A DNA stretch of 64,000 nucleotides from Bog-473 sp049513455 (GTDB taxonomy: Bacteria > Actinomycetota > Acidimicrobiia > Acidimicrobiales > RAAP-2): positions 1 through 64,000 of the forward strand of contig JBEKWB010000007.1 of assembly GCA_049513455.1 (NCBI GenBank). The letters are read 5' to 3'. The notes beneath the pieces were generated by a model. The model was not told the origin of the DNA. It searched no databases and saw nothing but the letters and a program-made list of their open reading frames with translations. The position numbers and the translations under genes are program-made. Shown piece after piece: positions 26,577 to 34,101 of the stretch (positions within the stretch are counted from its first letter, which is position 1; every line of letters starts with the position of its first letter).

Positions 26577-28147
26577 TGACCGGCGCCGCGGCAGCGGCCC
26601 TCGCGGGGGGTGACCCGGGAGAATGGGACTACGTCGTTGTCGGCGGTGGATCGTGCGGTGCCGTGTTGGCCAATCGCCTGAGTGCCGACGCCGGCGCCCA
26701 CGTGTTGCTGCTCGAAGCCGGCCCTGACTACCGGCCGGCCGAGGCTCCCCCCGAGATGCGTCGGGGCCACTGGGCGGCCATACTCGACACCGAGCGGTTC
26801 CCGCAGTTCCAGTGGACTTCCCTCACCGCCCGCAGGACCCCCGATCGGGAGCCGGCCCCCTATTGGCGGGGTCGCGGGATGGGAGGCAGCTCATCCATCA
26901 ACGGCCAGGTGACCATCCGGCCTCCGATCGACGACTTCCTCCCTTGGGGTGCGACCGACCACGAGCTGTGGAACGAGGAAGCGGTCATGGCAGAGCTGGT
27001 CGCCCTGGAAGACGACGTGCTGTTCGGAGCGGCCCCCTACCATGGCACCGACGGCCCGATCCCCATCAGCAGAGCGACGCCCGAGACGTGGGGTGATCTC
27101 GACAAGGCGTTCCTCGACGCGTTCGGCGACCAGGGCCAACCCTGGGAACCCGACGTCAACCGGCCGGGCGGCACCGGTGTGTCGATCTTCCCCTACAACG
27201 CGCGGAACGAAGTGCGGGTAGGAACGAACGAGGCCTACCTCGAGCCGGCACGGGACCGCGCCAACCTCACCATCGTCGGCGACTGCCTGGTCGACAGGGT
27301 TCTCTGGGAGGGAACCCGCGCCGTGGGCGTCCGGGCCCTCCTCGACGACCGGGAGGTTGACATACGGGCCACTACGGTCGTGCTGTCGGCCGGCGCCGTC
27401 CACTCGCCGGCCGTCCTTCTCCGCTCCGGGGTCGGGCCGGCGCGCGATCTGAAGGCAATGGGCATACAGGTTGTCCTCGACGCACCGGTGGGGAGGGGCT
27501 TCCAGGACCATCCCCACGTGTATTTCGGCTTTCCGGTCGATCCCGGGCTGGCGCTGCCGCACAACCAGCGTCACACCAATGCCTGTGTGCGATGGACCTC
27601 CGCGCTGGTCGGAACCCACAACGACATGGCGGGCATCGTCAACGGCCCCGCCCCTGGAATGCCGGGCGTCGCCGGAATGGGACTCTGGGTGAACCAGGCC
27701 TATTCCCGCGGTCGGGTCACCCTGGCCTCCGTCGACCCGACCATCGACCCGTCGGTCGAGATGAACCTGGCCAGCGACGAGCGCGATCGGCAACGACTGG
27801 CCGAATGCGTCGCCGTGGCTCTCGAGGTCCTCGCCCACCCATCCTTCCGGTGCCTGTCCCGGGGTCCGGTGACCGGCGCCGACGGTTCGGCCCTTCCGGC
27901 GCCGCACTCGCCGTCAGCGCTCGACGAGTGGATCATGCGCACGGTGGACGGCTCCGCCCACGCCTCGGCGAGCTGTCCCATCGGCCTGCCCGAGCACGGG
28001 GGCGTGGTCGACAGCAGGGGACGGGTCCATGGCACATCGGGTCTGGCCGTGGTGGACATGTCGATCGCCCCGTCAGCTCCCCGCGCCAACACCAACATCA
28101 CCGCCATAATGCTGGCCGAGCACCTCGCGCCCACTCTGGCGACGTGA
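26576..28147 (+). CDS. GMC-family FAD oxidoreductase
   Basis: A 523-residue GMC enzyme starting at ATG 26576 inside the TGATG overlap with the ALDH. FAD motif DYVVVGGGSCGAVLANRL, second signature RGRGMGGSSSINGQVTIR and a C-terminal half with NTNITAIMLAEHL are clear. The active-site segment differs from the common HPVGTCRMG: it reads AHASASCPIG, keeping the His but changing the rest. It should oxidise an alcohol to an aldehyde or ketone, passing electrons to O2 or an acceptor. The partner ALDH would complete the step to the acid. Confidence 0.9.
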   Translation: MTGAAAAALAGGDPGEWDYVVVGGGSCGAVLANRLSADAGAHVLLLEAGPDYRPAEAPPEMRRGHWAAILDTERFPQFQWTSLTARRTPDREPAPYWRGRGMGGSSSINGQVTIRPPIDDFLPWGATDHELWNEEAVMAELVALEDDVLFGAAPYHGTDGPIPISRATPETWGDLDKAFLDAFGDQGQPWEPDVNRPGGTGVSIFPYNARNEVRVGTNEAYLEPARDRANLTIVGDCLVDRVLWEGTRAVGVRALLDDREVDIRATTVVLSAGAVHSPAVLLRSGVGPARDLKAMGIQVVLDAPVGRGFQDHPHVYFGFPVDPGLALPHNQRHTNACVRWTSALVGTHNDMAGIVNGPAPGMPGVAGMGLWVNQAYSRGRVTLASVDPTIDPSVEMNLASDERDRQRLAECVAVALEVLAHPSFRCLSRGPVTGADGSALPAPHSPSALDEWIMRTVDGSAHASASCPIGLPEHGGVVDSRGRVHGTSGLAVVDMSIAPSAPRANTNITAIMLAEHLAPTLAT

Positions 28148-28229
28148 ACGGCGCCGGGCACTCTTCACCGTCCATGTCCACCGAGTGGGTGCTACCTTCT
28201 CTTCATCCTGATTGGCGCATGGGGGGATC

Positions 28230-28991
28230 GTGGCACAGGGTCTCTTAGAGGAAACGGTCGCACCGGGGGTGCTGCGCTGCACCCTGAACCGTCCCGAGCA
28301 CGCCAACATGTTGACCCAGGAGGTGATGGACGGGTTGCGTTCCGCGCTGATCCGGGCTATCGATGACGACGACATCCACATCGTCGTGATCACCGGGGCC
28401 GGCACCTCGTTCTGCGAGGGGGTCGACCCGGCGGAGGCCGAACGGTTCTTCGCCAGCGAGCAGGCCTATCGCCGGTTTCTCATCGGCGTCCGCGACCTCT
28501 ATCTCCTCTTCGGGGCGGTACCGAAACCGATCATCGCGGCCGTCAACGGCACGGCGCGCATGGGTGGGATCGAGCTGGCCCTGGCCTGCGACCTGATCGT
28601 CGCCTCCTCGGCGGCGCGATTGGGTGACGGCCACCCGGGCGGGATCGGTGGGGGCGGGGTGTCCAAGAGGCTTCCCGGGGCGATCGGTGCCCGCAATGCC
28701 CGCTGGCTGATGTACACCGGAGAACTGGTCGATGCCGCGCGGGCCTACCAGCTCGGACTCGTCCAGCAGGTGTACCCGGCCGCACAGTTCGGCACCGACG
28801 TCATTGCGCTGGCCCAGCAGATCGCCGGCCGGCGCATGGGGAGCTCCCTGGCGCGCATCAAAGCGCTCACGATGCCCGAGCGGCCCGGGTTGGCCGAGCT
28901 CCACGACGAGATCGACCAATCCATCGGGCACTATTTCGACCCGGACGTACTGGCCGGCTTTGCCGAGTGGCAGGCGGCCGAGCTCCCCTGA
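28230..28991 (+). CDS. Enoyl-CoA hydratase/isomerase (crotonase) family protein with one altered catalytic residue
   Basis: A 253-residue crotonase. I take GTG 28230 (GGGGGGATC upstream); TTG 28212 is the longer option. The oxyanion segment VNGTARMGGIELALACD keeps the first catalytic glutamate (Glu115, equivalent to Glu144 of rat enoyl-CoA hydratase). Exactly 20 residues later, where the second glutamate normally lies, there is His135 (GDGHPGG). Loss of this Glu is typical of crotonases that are not hydratases (isomerases, decarboxylases, thioesterases or ring-opening hydrolases). It follows the GMC gene in the central operon and implies a CoA-bound intermediate. No CoA ligase is complete in the window. 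Confidence 0.85.
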   Translation: MAQGLLEETVAPGVLRCTLNRPEHANMLTQEVMDGLRSALIRAIDDDDIHIVVITGAGTSFCEGVDPAEAERFFASEQAYRRFLIGVRDLYLLFGAVPKPIIAAVNGTARMGGIELALACDLIVASSAARLGDGHPGGIGGGGVSKRLPGAIGARNARWLMYTGELVDAARAYQLGLVQQVYPAAQFGTDVIALAQQIAGRRMGSSLARIKALTMPERPGLAELHDEIDQSIGHYFDPDVLAGFAEWQAAELP

Positions 28992-29046
28992 GGACGACTC
29001 CCCCAGCCCTTCCACCTGCGAGAGCCAAGACGACGAAAGGAGAGCA

Positions 29047-29970
29047 ATGGAGATCGGTGCTTGGATAGGCAACAACGGAGCCGCCACTCCCGAGCACATG
29101 AGTGGAGTGGCGCGGTGCGCCGACACGACCGGGCTGGCCTCGATCTGGGCGGCCGACCATATCGTCTGGCCACTCGAGTACGACTCGAAGTACCCCTATG
29201 GTGGCGACAAGTACCCGGCAGACGAGAACCAACCTGTCTGCGAAGTCGTCGCCACCATGGCATGGCTCTCCGCCCTGACCACGCGGGTCCGGATCGGCAG
29301 TCTGGTGATTGTGGTCCCCGAACGCAACCCCTTCATTCTGGGCAAGCAGCTCGCCACCATCGATCTCTTCAACGGCGGTCGGACCATTCTCGGTGCCGGC
29401 ATGGGTTGGATGAAGGAGGAGTTCGACATCCTCCAGGCGCCTTTCGACCGCCGCTATGCGCGCGGATCGGAGAGCATCGAATTGATGCGCACGATGTGGC
29501 GCGAGCATCCCACCTCCTTCGACGGGGAGTTCTGGCGCAGCCCGCCCATCGGCGTTCTGCCCCATCCGGTACAACCGTCGATCCCGGTGTGGATGGGAGG
29601 CAACACCGAACAGGCCCAGCGCCGAACGGGGCGGATCGCGGACGGGTGGTGCCCCTACGGTCTCGGACCGGAGGATCTCGGCCGGGGATGGGACACCATC
29701 AGGCGCTCCGCCGAGAGTGCCGGGAGGGATCCGTCGTCGCTGACATGCGGCCTGTGGACACCGATCGTCCTCTCCGCCGACTCCGCCGCACCGGGGATTC
29801 CCGGGGTCCATCTCCAGGGCACGGCCGACCAGCTGGTCGAACTGATCGCCGAGTACGCCAAGGCGGGTCTCCAGCACCTCATCATGTTCAACCTCTGCCC
29901 CCCGGAGGCCACCGTCGATCAGATCTCCCAGATTGCCGAGCAGGTGATGCCCCATATCGCCGACCTTTGA
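29047..29970 (+). CDS. LLM-class F420-dependent oxidoreductase
   Basis: A 307-residue luciferase-like monooxygenase-fold enzyme starting at ATG 29047, with AAAGGAGAGCA upstream. It has the typical N-terminal ADHIVWP segment, GSLVIVVPERNPFI, the barrel strand TILGAGMGWMKEEF, and IPVWMGGN. The pattern fits F420-dependent LLM enzymes (TIGR03619-like) of actinobacteria better than FMN monooxygenases. Such enzymes reduce or oxidise alcohols, ketones or enones with coenzyme F420. It is the last gene of the central operon; a strong hairpin follows 14 bases downstream. Confidence 0.85.
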   Translation: MEIGAWIGNNGAATPEHMSGVARCADTTGLASIWAADHIVWPLEYDSKYPYGGDKYPADENQPVCEVVATMAWLSALTTRVRIGSLVIVVPERNPFILGKQLATIDLFNGGRTILGAGMGWMKEEFDILQAPFDRRYARGSESIELMRTMWREHPTSFDGEFWRSPPIGVLPHPVQPSIPVWMGGNTEQAQRRTGRIADGWCPYGLGPEDLGRGWDTIRRSAESAGRDPSSLTCGLWTPIVLSADSAAPGIPGVHLQGTADQLVELIAEYAKAGLQHLIMFNLCPPEATVDQISQIAEQVMPHIADL

Positions 29971-29983
29971 CCGTCGGACGGTG

Positions 29984-30023
29984 GAGCAGCGGGGCAGCGG
30001 GGCAGCGAGACGCCCCGCTGCTC
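29984..30023 (+). terminator. Hairpin terminator of the central operon
   Basis: A 12-bp perfect inverted repeat (29984-29995 with 30012-30023; arm GAGCAGCGGGGC) lies 13 bases after the LLM stop. A second copy of CAGCGGGGC in the loop gives an alternative shorter stem. No U tract follows, as is common in high-GC actinobacteria. Confidence 0.7.
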
Positions 30024-30107
30024 GTCGCTGGACGCCTCAGACGACATCCATAATGATGACGACAACGGAGCGCGGGCAACGCCTCCGACCGAGCACAGGG
30101 GGGATGC

Positions 30108-30914
30108 ATGACGGATCGCTTCGCCGGCAAGACGGCCATCGTCACCGGCTCAGGATCAGGAATCGGCCGGGCGTCGGCCCGGCTGCTGGCCGCCGGGGGA
30201 GCGCAGGTGGTGGTGGCCGACATCAATCTGGCCGGGGCCGAGGAGACCGTGTCGATGATTCGGGCCGAGGGGGGGACCGCTCTCGCCCAGTGGGTCGATG
30301 TCGCCGAGGAGGAGGCGATTGAGGCCATGGTCGCCGCGGCCGCCGAGCACTTCGGCCACCTGCAGCTGCTGCACAACAACGCGGCGGACGTCTCCATCAT
30401 CCTGCGGGACTTCGACGTCGCCACCATGGAGACCGAGGTGTGGGACCGCACCATGGCGGTCAATCTGCGGGGACCCATGCTCGGGATCAAGCACGCGCTG
30501 CCCCACATGCTCGCCGCCGGAGGGGGCGCCATCGTCACGACCTCCTCGGCGGCCGGTCAGATGGGAGACCTGTCCCGCGTCGCCTACGGGGTTTCCAAGG
30601 CTGGCATCGACTCGCTCACCCGCTACGTGGCCACCCTGTACGGCAAGCAGGGCATCCGGGCCAACGCGGTCGCCCCGGGGGTGGTCCAAACCCCGGCACT
30701 CGCGGCCAACGTTCCTCCCGCCGAGATGGCCCTCTACGCCGACAACCATGTGACACCCGGCATGGGTGAACCCGACGACATCGCCAGAGTGGTCGCCTTC
30801 CTCCTCAGCGACGACGCCGCCTACATCACGGGCCAGGTCGTGAACGTGGACGGGGGGCTGACCATGCACACCCCCCTGTACGCCCCGCAGATCGCCGCCG
30901 CCCGCAACAGCTGA
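30108..30914 (+). CDS. Classical short-chain dehydrogenase/reductase
   Basis: A 268-residue SDR starting at ATG 30108, after CAGGGGGGATGC. TGSGSGIGRASARLL, the NN motif (HNNAADVS), TSSAAGQMG and YGVSKAGI, and the terminal VNVDGGLTMHTP are present. There is no mycofactocin insert, so it is a normal NAD(P)-exchanging SDR. It follows the terminator at 29984-30023 and is probably transcribed alone, with a CATAAT sequence at 30049-30054 as a possible -10 box. Substrate unknown; it would fit an oxidation of a ring hydroxyl or a reduction of a keto group in the island. Confidence 0.88.
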   Translation: MTDRFAGKTAIVTGSGSGIGRASARLLAAGGAQVVVADINLAGAEETVSMIRAEGGTALAQWVDVAEEEAIEAMVAAAAEHFGHLQLLHNNAADVSIILRDFDVATMETEVWDRTMAVNLRGPMLGIKHALPHMLAAGGGAIVTTSSAAGQMGDLSRVAYGVSKAGIDSLTRYVATLYGKQGIRANAVAPGVVQTPALAANVPPAEMALYADNHVTPGMGEPDDIARVVAFLLSDDAAYITGQVVNVDGGLTMHTPLYAPQIAAARNS

Positions 30915-30937
30915 TTCCGGCTTCCCCCGGCGGCGGC

Positions 30938-31393
30938 TCAGGCGGGCGCGGCAACCCGCGCCAACCGCACGGTGGAGCTGCGGAGCGCGCCTCCCATCAA
31001 GAGGGCCGGGGTGACCAGGGTCAGCCCGTCCTCGGTCACCTCGAACTCGCGCACCTGCACCGTGTCCGTCCAGTTCTGGAACGTGGCGGCCCCGAGCGTG
31101 TTCACCAACCTGCCGTCCCGTACCTCGTAGCGGCCGGCGAACGCGCTGGCGCTGAGAAAGGCTGCCGCCCGCTCCTGATCGGTGCCTCCCATGATGTCCC
31201 CGTCCGCAAAGGTCGGCCTGTCGTGTCGGGCCAGCACGGCCAGCATGTAGCCCTCAGGAGTGAAGGTCATGAAGCCGTCGGGATCCTCGCCGAACGGACG
31301 CTGCACTTCACCGTCGGCGGACGTCGACTCGACGCTGACCAACCGGTACGTCCCCACCAGCCGGACAAAGAGCTCCTCGTCGGACCGGCTCAC
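30938..31393 (-). CDS. Lipocalin-like domain protein
   Basis: A 151-residue protein resembling the bacterial lipocalin-like family (Lipocalin_5, PF13924): LVGTYRLVSVES near the start, GFMTFTPEGYMLAVL, AGRYEVRDGRLVNTL and a strand-rich C-terminus. Such proteins form a small beta-barrel binding hydrophobic ligands, and some are allene-oxide-cyclase-like. The start is GTG 31393, overlapping the stop of the upstream VOC-type gene in a GTGA, so the two are coupled. It may bind or isomerise a hydrophobic intermediate. No catalytic residues can be assigned. Confidence 0.7.
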   Translation of the reverse strand: MSRSDEELFVRLVGTYRLVSVESTSADGEVQRPFGEDPDGFMTFTPEGYMLAVLARHDRPTFADGDIMGGTDQERAAAFLSASAFAGRYEVRDGRLVNTLGAATFQNWTDTVQVREFEVTEDGLTLVTPALLMGGALRSSTVRLARVAAPA

Positions 31394-31842
31394 GAGAAGA
31401 ACTCCATCAGCTCGAGCCTGACCCCGTCGGGGTCGGTGCAGTACACGGAGTCGATGCGGGGTGAATCCTCGTCGACCCGGTACGACACCCGGGTGTGGGG
31501 GTACACCTGCCCGCCGTACTCGACGATCGAGCGTGCCACTGCATCGAGCTCGGTGATGGCCAACCCGAAATGGGTGAGCCCGAACTGGTTCATAGGGCGG
31601 CGCCCGGCCGGGCCGACGGGATCCGGCGAGACGAAGTGCAGGAGCTCGACGGACATTCCGTCACGGGCGAGAAATCGGAACTCGAGCTCCACCCCGTCGA
31701 GCTCCACCAACGGATCGATGGACGTCCCCACCCTCCCGTCCGGCTCGCGTCGGGAGAAACCCAACGCCTCGACGTAGAACCGAAGCGATCTGTCGAGATC
31801 CGCCACGCAGATCCCGACGTGTGTGAACAGCTGCACCGGCAT
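31390..31842 (-). CDS. VOC-family (glyoxalase/extradiol-dioxygenase-like) protein
   Basis: A 150-residue vicinal-oxygen-chelate protein with two beta-alpha-beta-beta modules: FTHVGICVADLDRSLRFYVE at the start and LTHFGLAITELDAVARSIVE in the middle, ending with CTDPDGVRLELMEF. His8, the mid-protein His and the final Glu are where VOC metal ligands usually lie. Possible reactions are epimerisation, ring cleavage or glyoxalase chemistry. It is coupled by a GTGA overlap to the lipocalin-like gene and divergent from the amidohydrolase at 31986. The start is ATG 31842 with GGGAAGGCC upstream. Confidence 0.82.
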   Translation of the reverse strand: MPVQLFTHVGICVADLDRSLRFYVEALGFSRREPDGRVGTSIDPLVELDGVELEFRFLARDGMSVELLHFVSPDPVGPAGRRPMNQFGLTHFGLAITELDAVARSIVEYGGQVYPHTRVSYRVDEDSPRIDSVYCTDPDGVRLELMEFFS

Positions 31843-31985
31843 GGCCTTCCCACCCCTTCTCTCCCAGTTCCCCTCGAACTCTCCTTGTTCCCTTCGGAAA
31901 AACTACAATCATGACGGTAGGAGGGCGAGGAGCAGCGCCCAGAGGTCCGGCCGAGGGCCACCACGTCAGGAGCCGAGGAGGGGGC

Positions 31986-33197
31986 ATGGGCAGAGCAGCC
32001 GGCACACATCCCGTCACCGCCGTGATCGACGCCGACAACCATTACTACGAGCCCGACGATGCCTTCCTGCGTCATCTGGACCCCGTGTTCTCGGACCGTG
32101 CCCTCCATATCCGCCGCTCGGGCGACGGTACCGGACGTCCGTACTTCGGCGACCAACCGCTCTACTACCTTGAGCGCAGCCCGGCCGACCGCATGGGTCG
32201 CCCCGGCGCGTGGCGTCACGACAAGGACGGGCGGTACCAACCGCTCCCCGACCACGAGCTCCTGACGCCGGGGCAGATCCCCCACTTCGCCCGCAGAGAG
32301 GCGCGCCTGCAGTGGATGGACGACGTCGGCGTCGAGGCATGCCTCATGTGGCCGAGCCTGGCTCTGGGGGTGGAGATGCAGATGCGTGACGACCCGCTGG
32401 CGTGCGCCGCCAACTTCAGCTCTTTCAACCGGTGGCTCGACGAGGACTGGGGCTTCGACTACGAGCACCGCATCTTTGCCGCCCCCTGGCTCACCCTGGT
32501 CGACATCGATCTGGCCGCATCCGAACTGGACGACCTGCTCGCCCGCGGCGCCCATGCCGTGGCCGTCCTCTTCTCCCCCGTCGACGGTCGCTCGCTGGGG
32601 GATCCGTATTTCGATCCCATCTGGGCCCGCTGCGCCGAGGCTGGCGTGCCGGTCGCCTTCCACGGCGCCGAATCGGGATACAACCAGCTCTTCTCGACCC
32701 ACTGGGGGGAGCCGGGCCGACCCTCCGCCCACACGCAGTCCCCCTTTCAACGGGCCGCCTTCTTCGAGCGGGCGATCATGGACACCCTGGCCTCGTTCGT
32801 GCTCCACAACGTGTTCGGGCGGCATCCGGACCTCCAGGTGCTGAGCATCGAGAACGGCTCGGCGTGGGTGCCCTACCTCCTCCGGGTGATGGACAAGGCC
32901 GTCAGGAGCGGCATGTACGGGACCTGGTTGGGCGGATCGTTCACCGATCGGCCCAGTGACATCTTCCGGCACCACATCTCCGTCGCCCCCAACGATGACG
33001 ACGATATCCGGGGCCTGGCCGACTTGATCGGCCCGGAGCGGGTCCTGCTCGGATCGGACTACCCCCATCCCGAGGGCCATCCCGACCCGATGCACTTCCT
33101 CGACGGTGCCGGCCTTACGCCATCGGAGGTGCGCCTGATCGCCCATGACAACGCGGCCGCGCTCCTCGGGCTGGCCACCGCCTCCGACGTCGGCTGA
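31986..33197 (+). CDS. Amidohydrolase-2 family (PF04909) metal-dependent hydrolase or decarboxylase
   Basis: A 403-residue protein starting at ATG 31986 after GAGGAGGGGGC. The signature IDADNHYYEPDD at the start, PVAFHGAESG in the middle and the late LGSDYPHPEGHP fit PF04909 enzymes. A -10-like TACAAT lies at 31904-31909. It is followed 34 bases on by an SDR, so a paired dehydrogenation and hydrolysis or decarboxylation is plausible. This branch is common in actinobacterial islands that also hold P450s and SDRs, usually with unknown substrates. Confidence 0.85.
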   Translation: MGRAAGTHPVTAVIDADNHYYEPDDAFLRHLDPVFSDRALHIRRSGDGTGRPYFGDQPLYYLERSPADRMGRPGAWRHDKDGRYQPLPDHELLTPGQIPHFARREARLQWMDDVGVEACLMWPSLALGVEMQMRDDPLACAANFSSFNRWLDEDWGFDYEHRIFAAPWLTLVDIDLAASELDDLLARGAHAVAVLFSPVDGRSLGDPYFDPIWARCAEAGVPVAFHGAESGYNQLFSTHWGEPGRPSAHTQSPFQRAAFFERAIMDTLASFVLHNVFGRHPDLQVLSIENGSAWVPYLLRVMDKAVRSGMYGTWLGGSFTDRPSDIFRHHISVAPNDDDDIRGLADLIGPERVLLGSDYPHPEGHPDPMHFLDGAGLTPSEVRLIAHDNAAALLGLATASDVG

Positions 33198-33231
33198 CGC
33201 CGCAGCCAACGGAAACGGAAACGGCAACGCC

Positions 33232-34092
33232 ATGAGCATGGCCGGTGCGGGTCGACTGGAGTCGCTGGTCGCTGTCGTCACGGGTGGCGCCTCCGGCATA
33301 GGGCGGGCCACCGCCGAGGCAATGGCCCGCGAGGGCGCACTGGTGGTCGTGGCCGACCGCGACACCGCGACCGCCGCCGGGGTGGCGGCAGGCATCTGCG
33401 GGGAGGGCGGCCTGGCGCGGTCGGTGCCCGTCGACATTGCCGATGAGGCCAGCGTCATCGCCCTGGTCGAACAGGTCGTGGGCCTCTGCGGCACCGTCGA
33501 TGTCCTGGTCAATTCGGCCGCCATCACCGATCGTCGGCATCAGGCCCGGGACACGACGGTGGTCGACATCGACCTGGAGCACTGGAATCGCACCCTGGCC
33601 GTCGACCTGTCCGGGACCATGCTGGTGTGCAAGCACGTGTTGCCTCTGATGGTCGCCCAGGGACGCGGGTCGATCGTGAACGTCTCGTCGAACTCCTCTC
33701 TCGGGGGCGATCTGGGACTGAGCGGCTACGCCGCGGCCAAGGCCGGCGTGAACAGCCTGACCCGCTCGATTGCCACCGCCTTCGGCAAGAGCGGCATCCG
33801 CTGCAACACGGTGTCGCCGGCCGCGATCGAGGGACCGACGTTCACCGCCACTGTCCCCGGTCCGCTGATCGACGCGATGCGGGCGAACTGCCTGCTTCCC
33901 TATCTCGGATCGCCGGCGGATGTGGCGGCCACCATCGTGTTCCTGGCCTCGGCCGAGGCGCGCTTCGTGACCGGCCAGCTCCTCTGCGTCGACGGTGGCC
34001 TCCTCAGCTCCCTTCCCCACGTCGCCGACCTGCGCCGGATGGGACTGGCCTCGGCCGTTCCCTCGGGGACCGACGATCCTCCCCGCGGTTGA
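33232..34092 (+). CDS. Classical short-chain dehydrogenase/reductase
   Basis: A 286-residue SDR with TGGASGIGRATAEAMA, the motif LVNSAAIT, SSNSSLGGDLGLSGYAAAKAG and a terminal CVDGGLLSSL. I take ATG 33232; a second ATG at 33238 is possible. The region before it has AACGG-type repeats instead of a normal ribosome-binding site (33211-33229), so translation may depend on coupling to the upstream amidohydrolase gene. The C-terminus is about 25 residues longer than in most relatives. No mycofactocin insert is present. Confidence 0.85.
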   Translation: MSMAGAGRLESLVAVVTGGASGIGRATAEAMAREGALVVVADRDTATAAGVAAGICGEGGLARSVPVDIADEASVIALVEQVVGLCGTVDVLVNSAAITDRRHQARDTTVVDIDLEHWNRTLAVDLSGTMLVCKHVLPLMVAQGRGSIVNVSSNSSLGGDLGLSGYAAAKAGVNSLTRSIATAFGKSGIRCNTVSPAAIEGPTFTATVPGPLIDAMRANCLLPYLGSPADVAATIVFLASAEARFVTGQLLCVDGGLLSSLPHVADLRRMGLASAVPSGTDDPPRG

Positions 34093-34101
34093 AGGCGTTC
34101 G

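Noticed and set aside
33211..33229. AACGG-type repeats before the SDR start considered as a microsatellite gene fragment
   Set aside because: The region is short and translates only to an Asn-Gly run; it is part of a leader, not a gene.
31590..33527. Minus-strand open frame of 645 codons
   Set aside because: It runs across the VOC gene in another frame and the amidohydrolase gene antisense; only a shadow.
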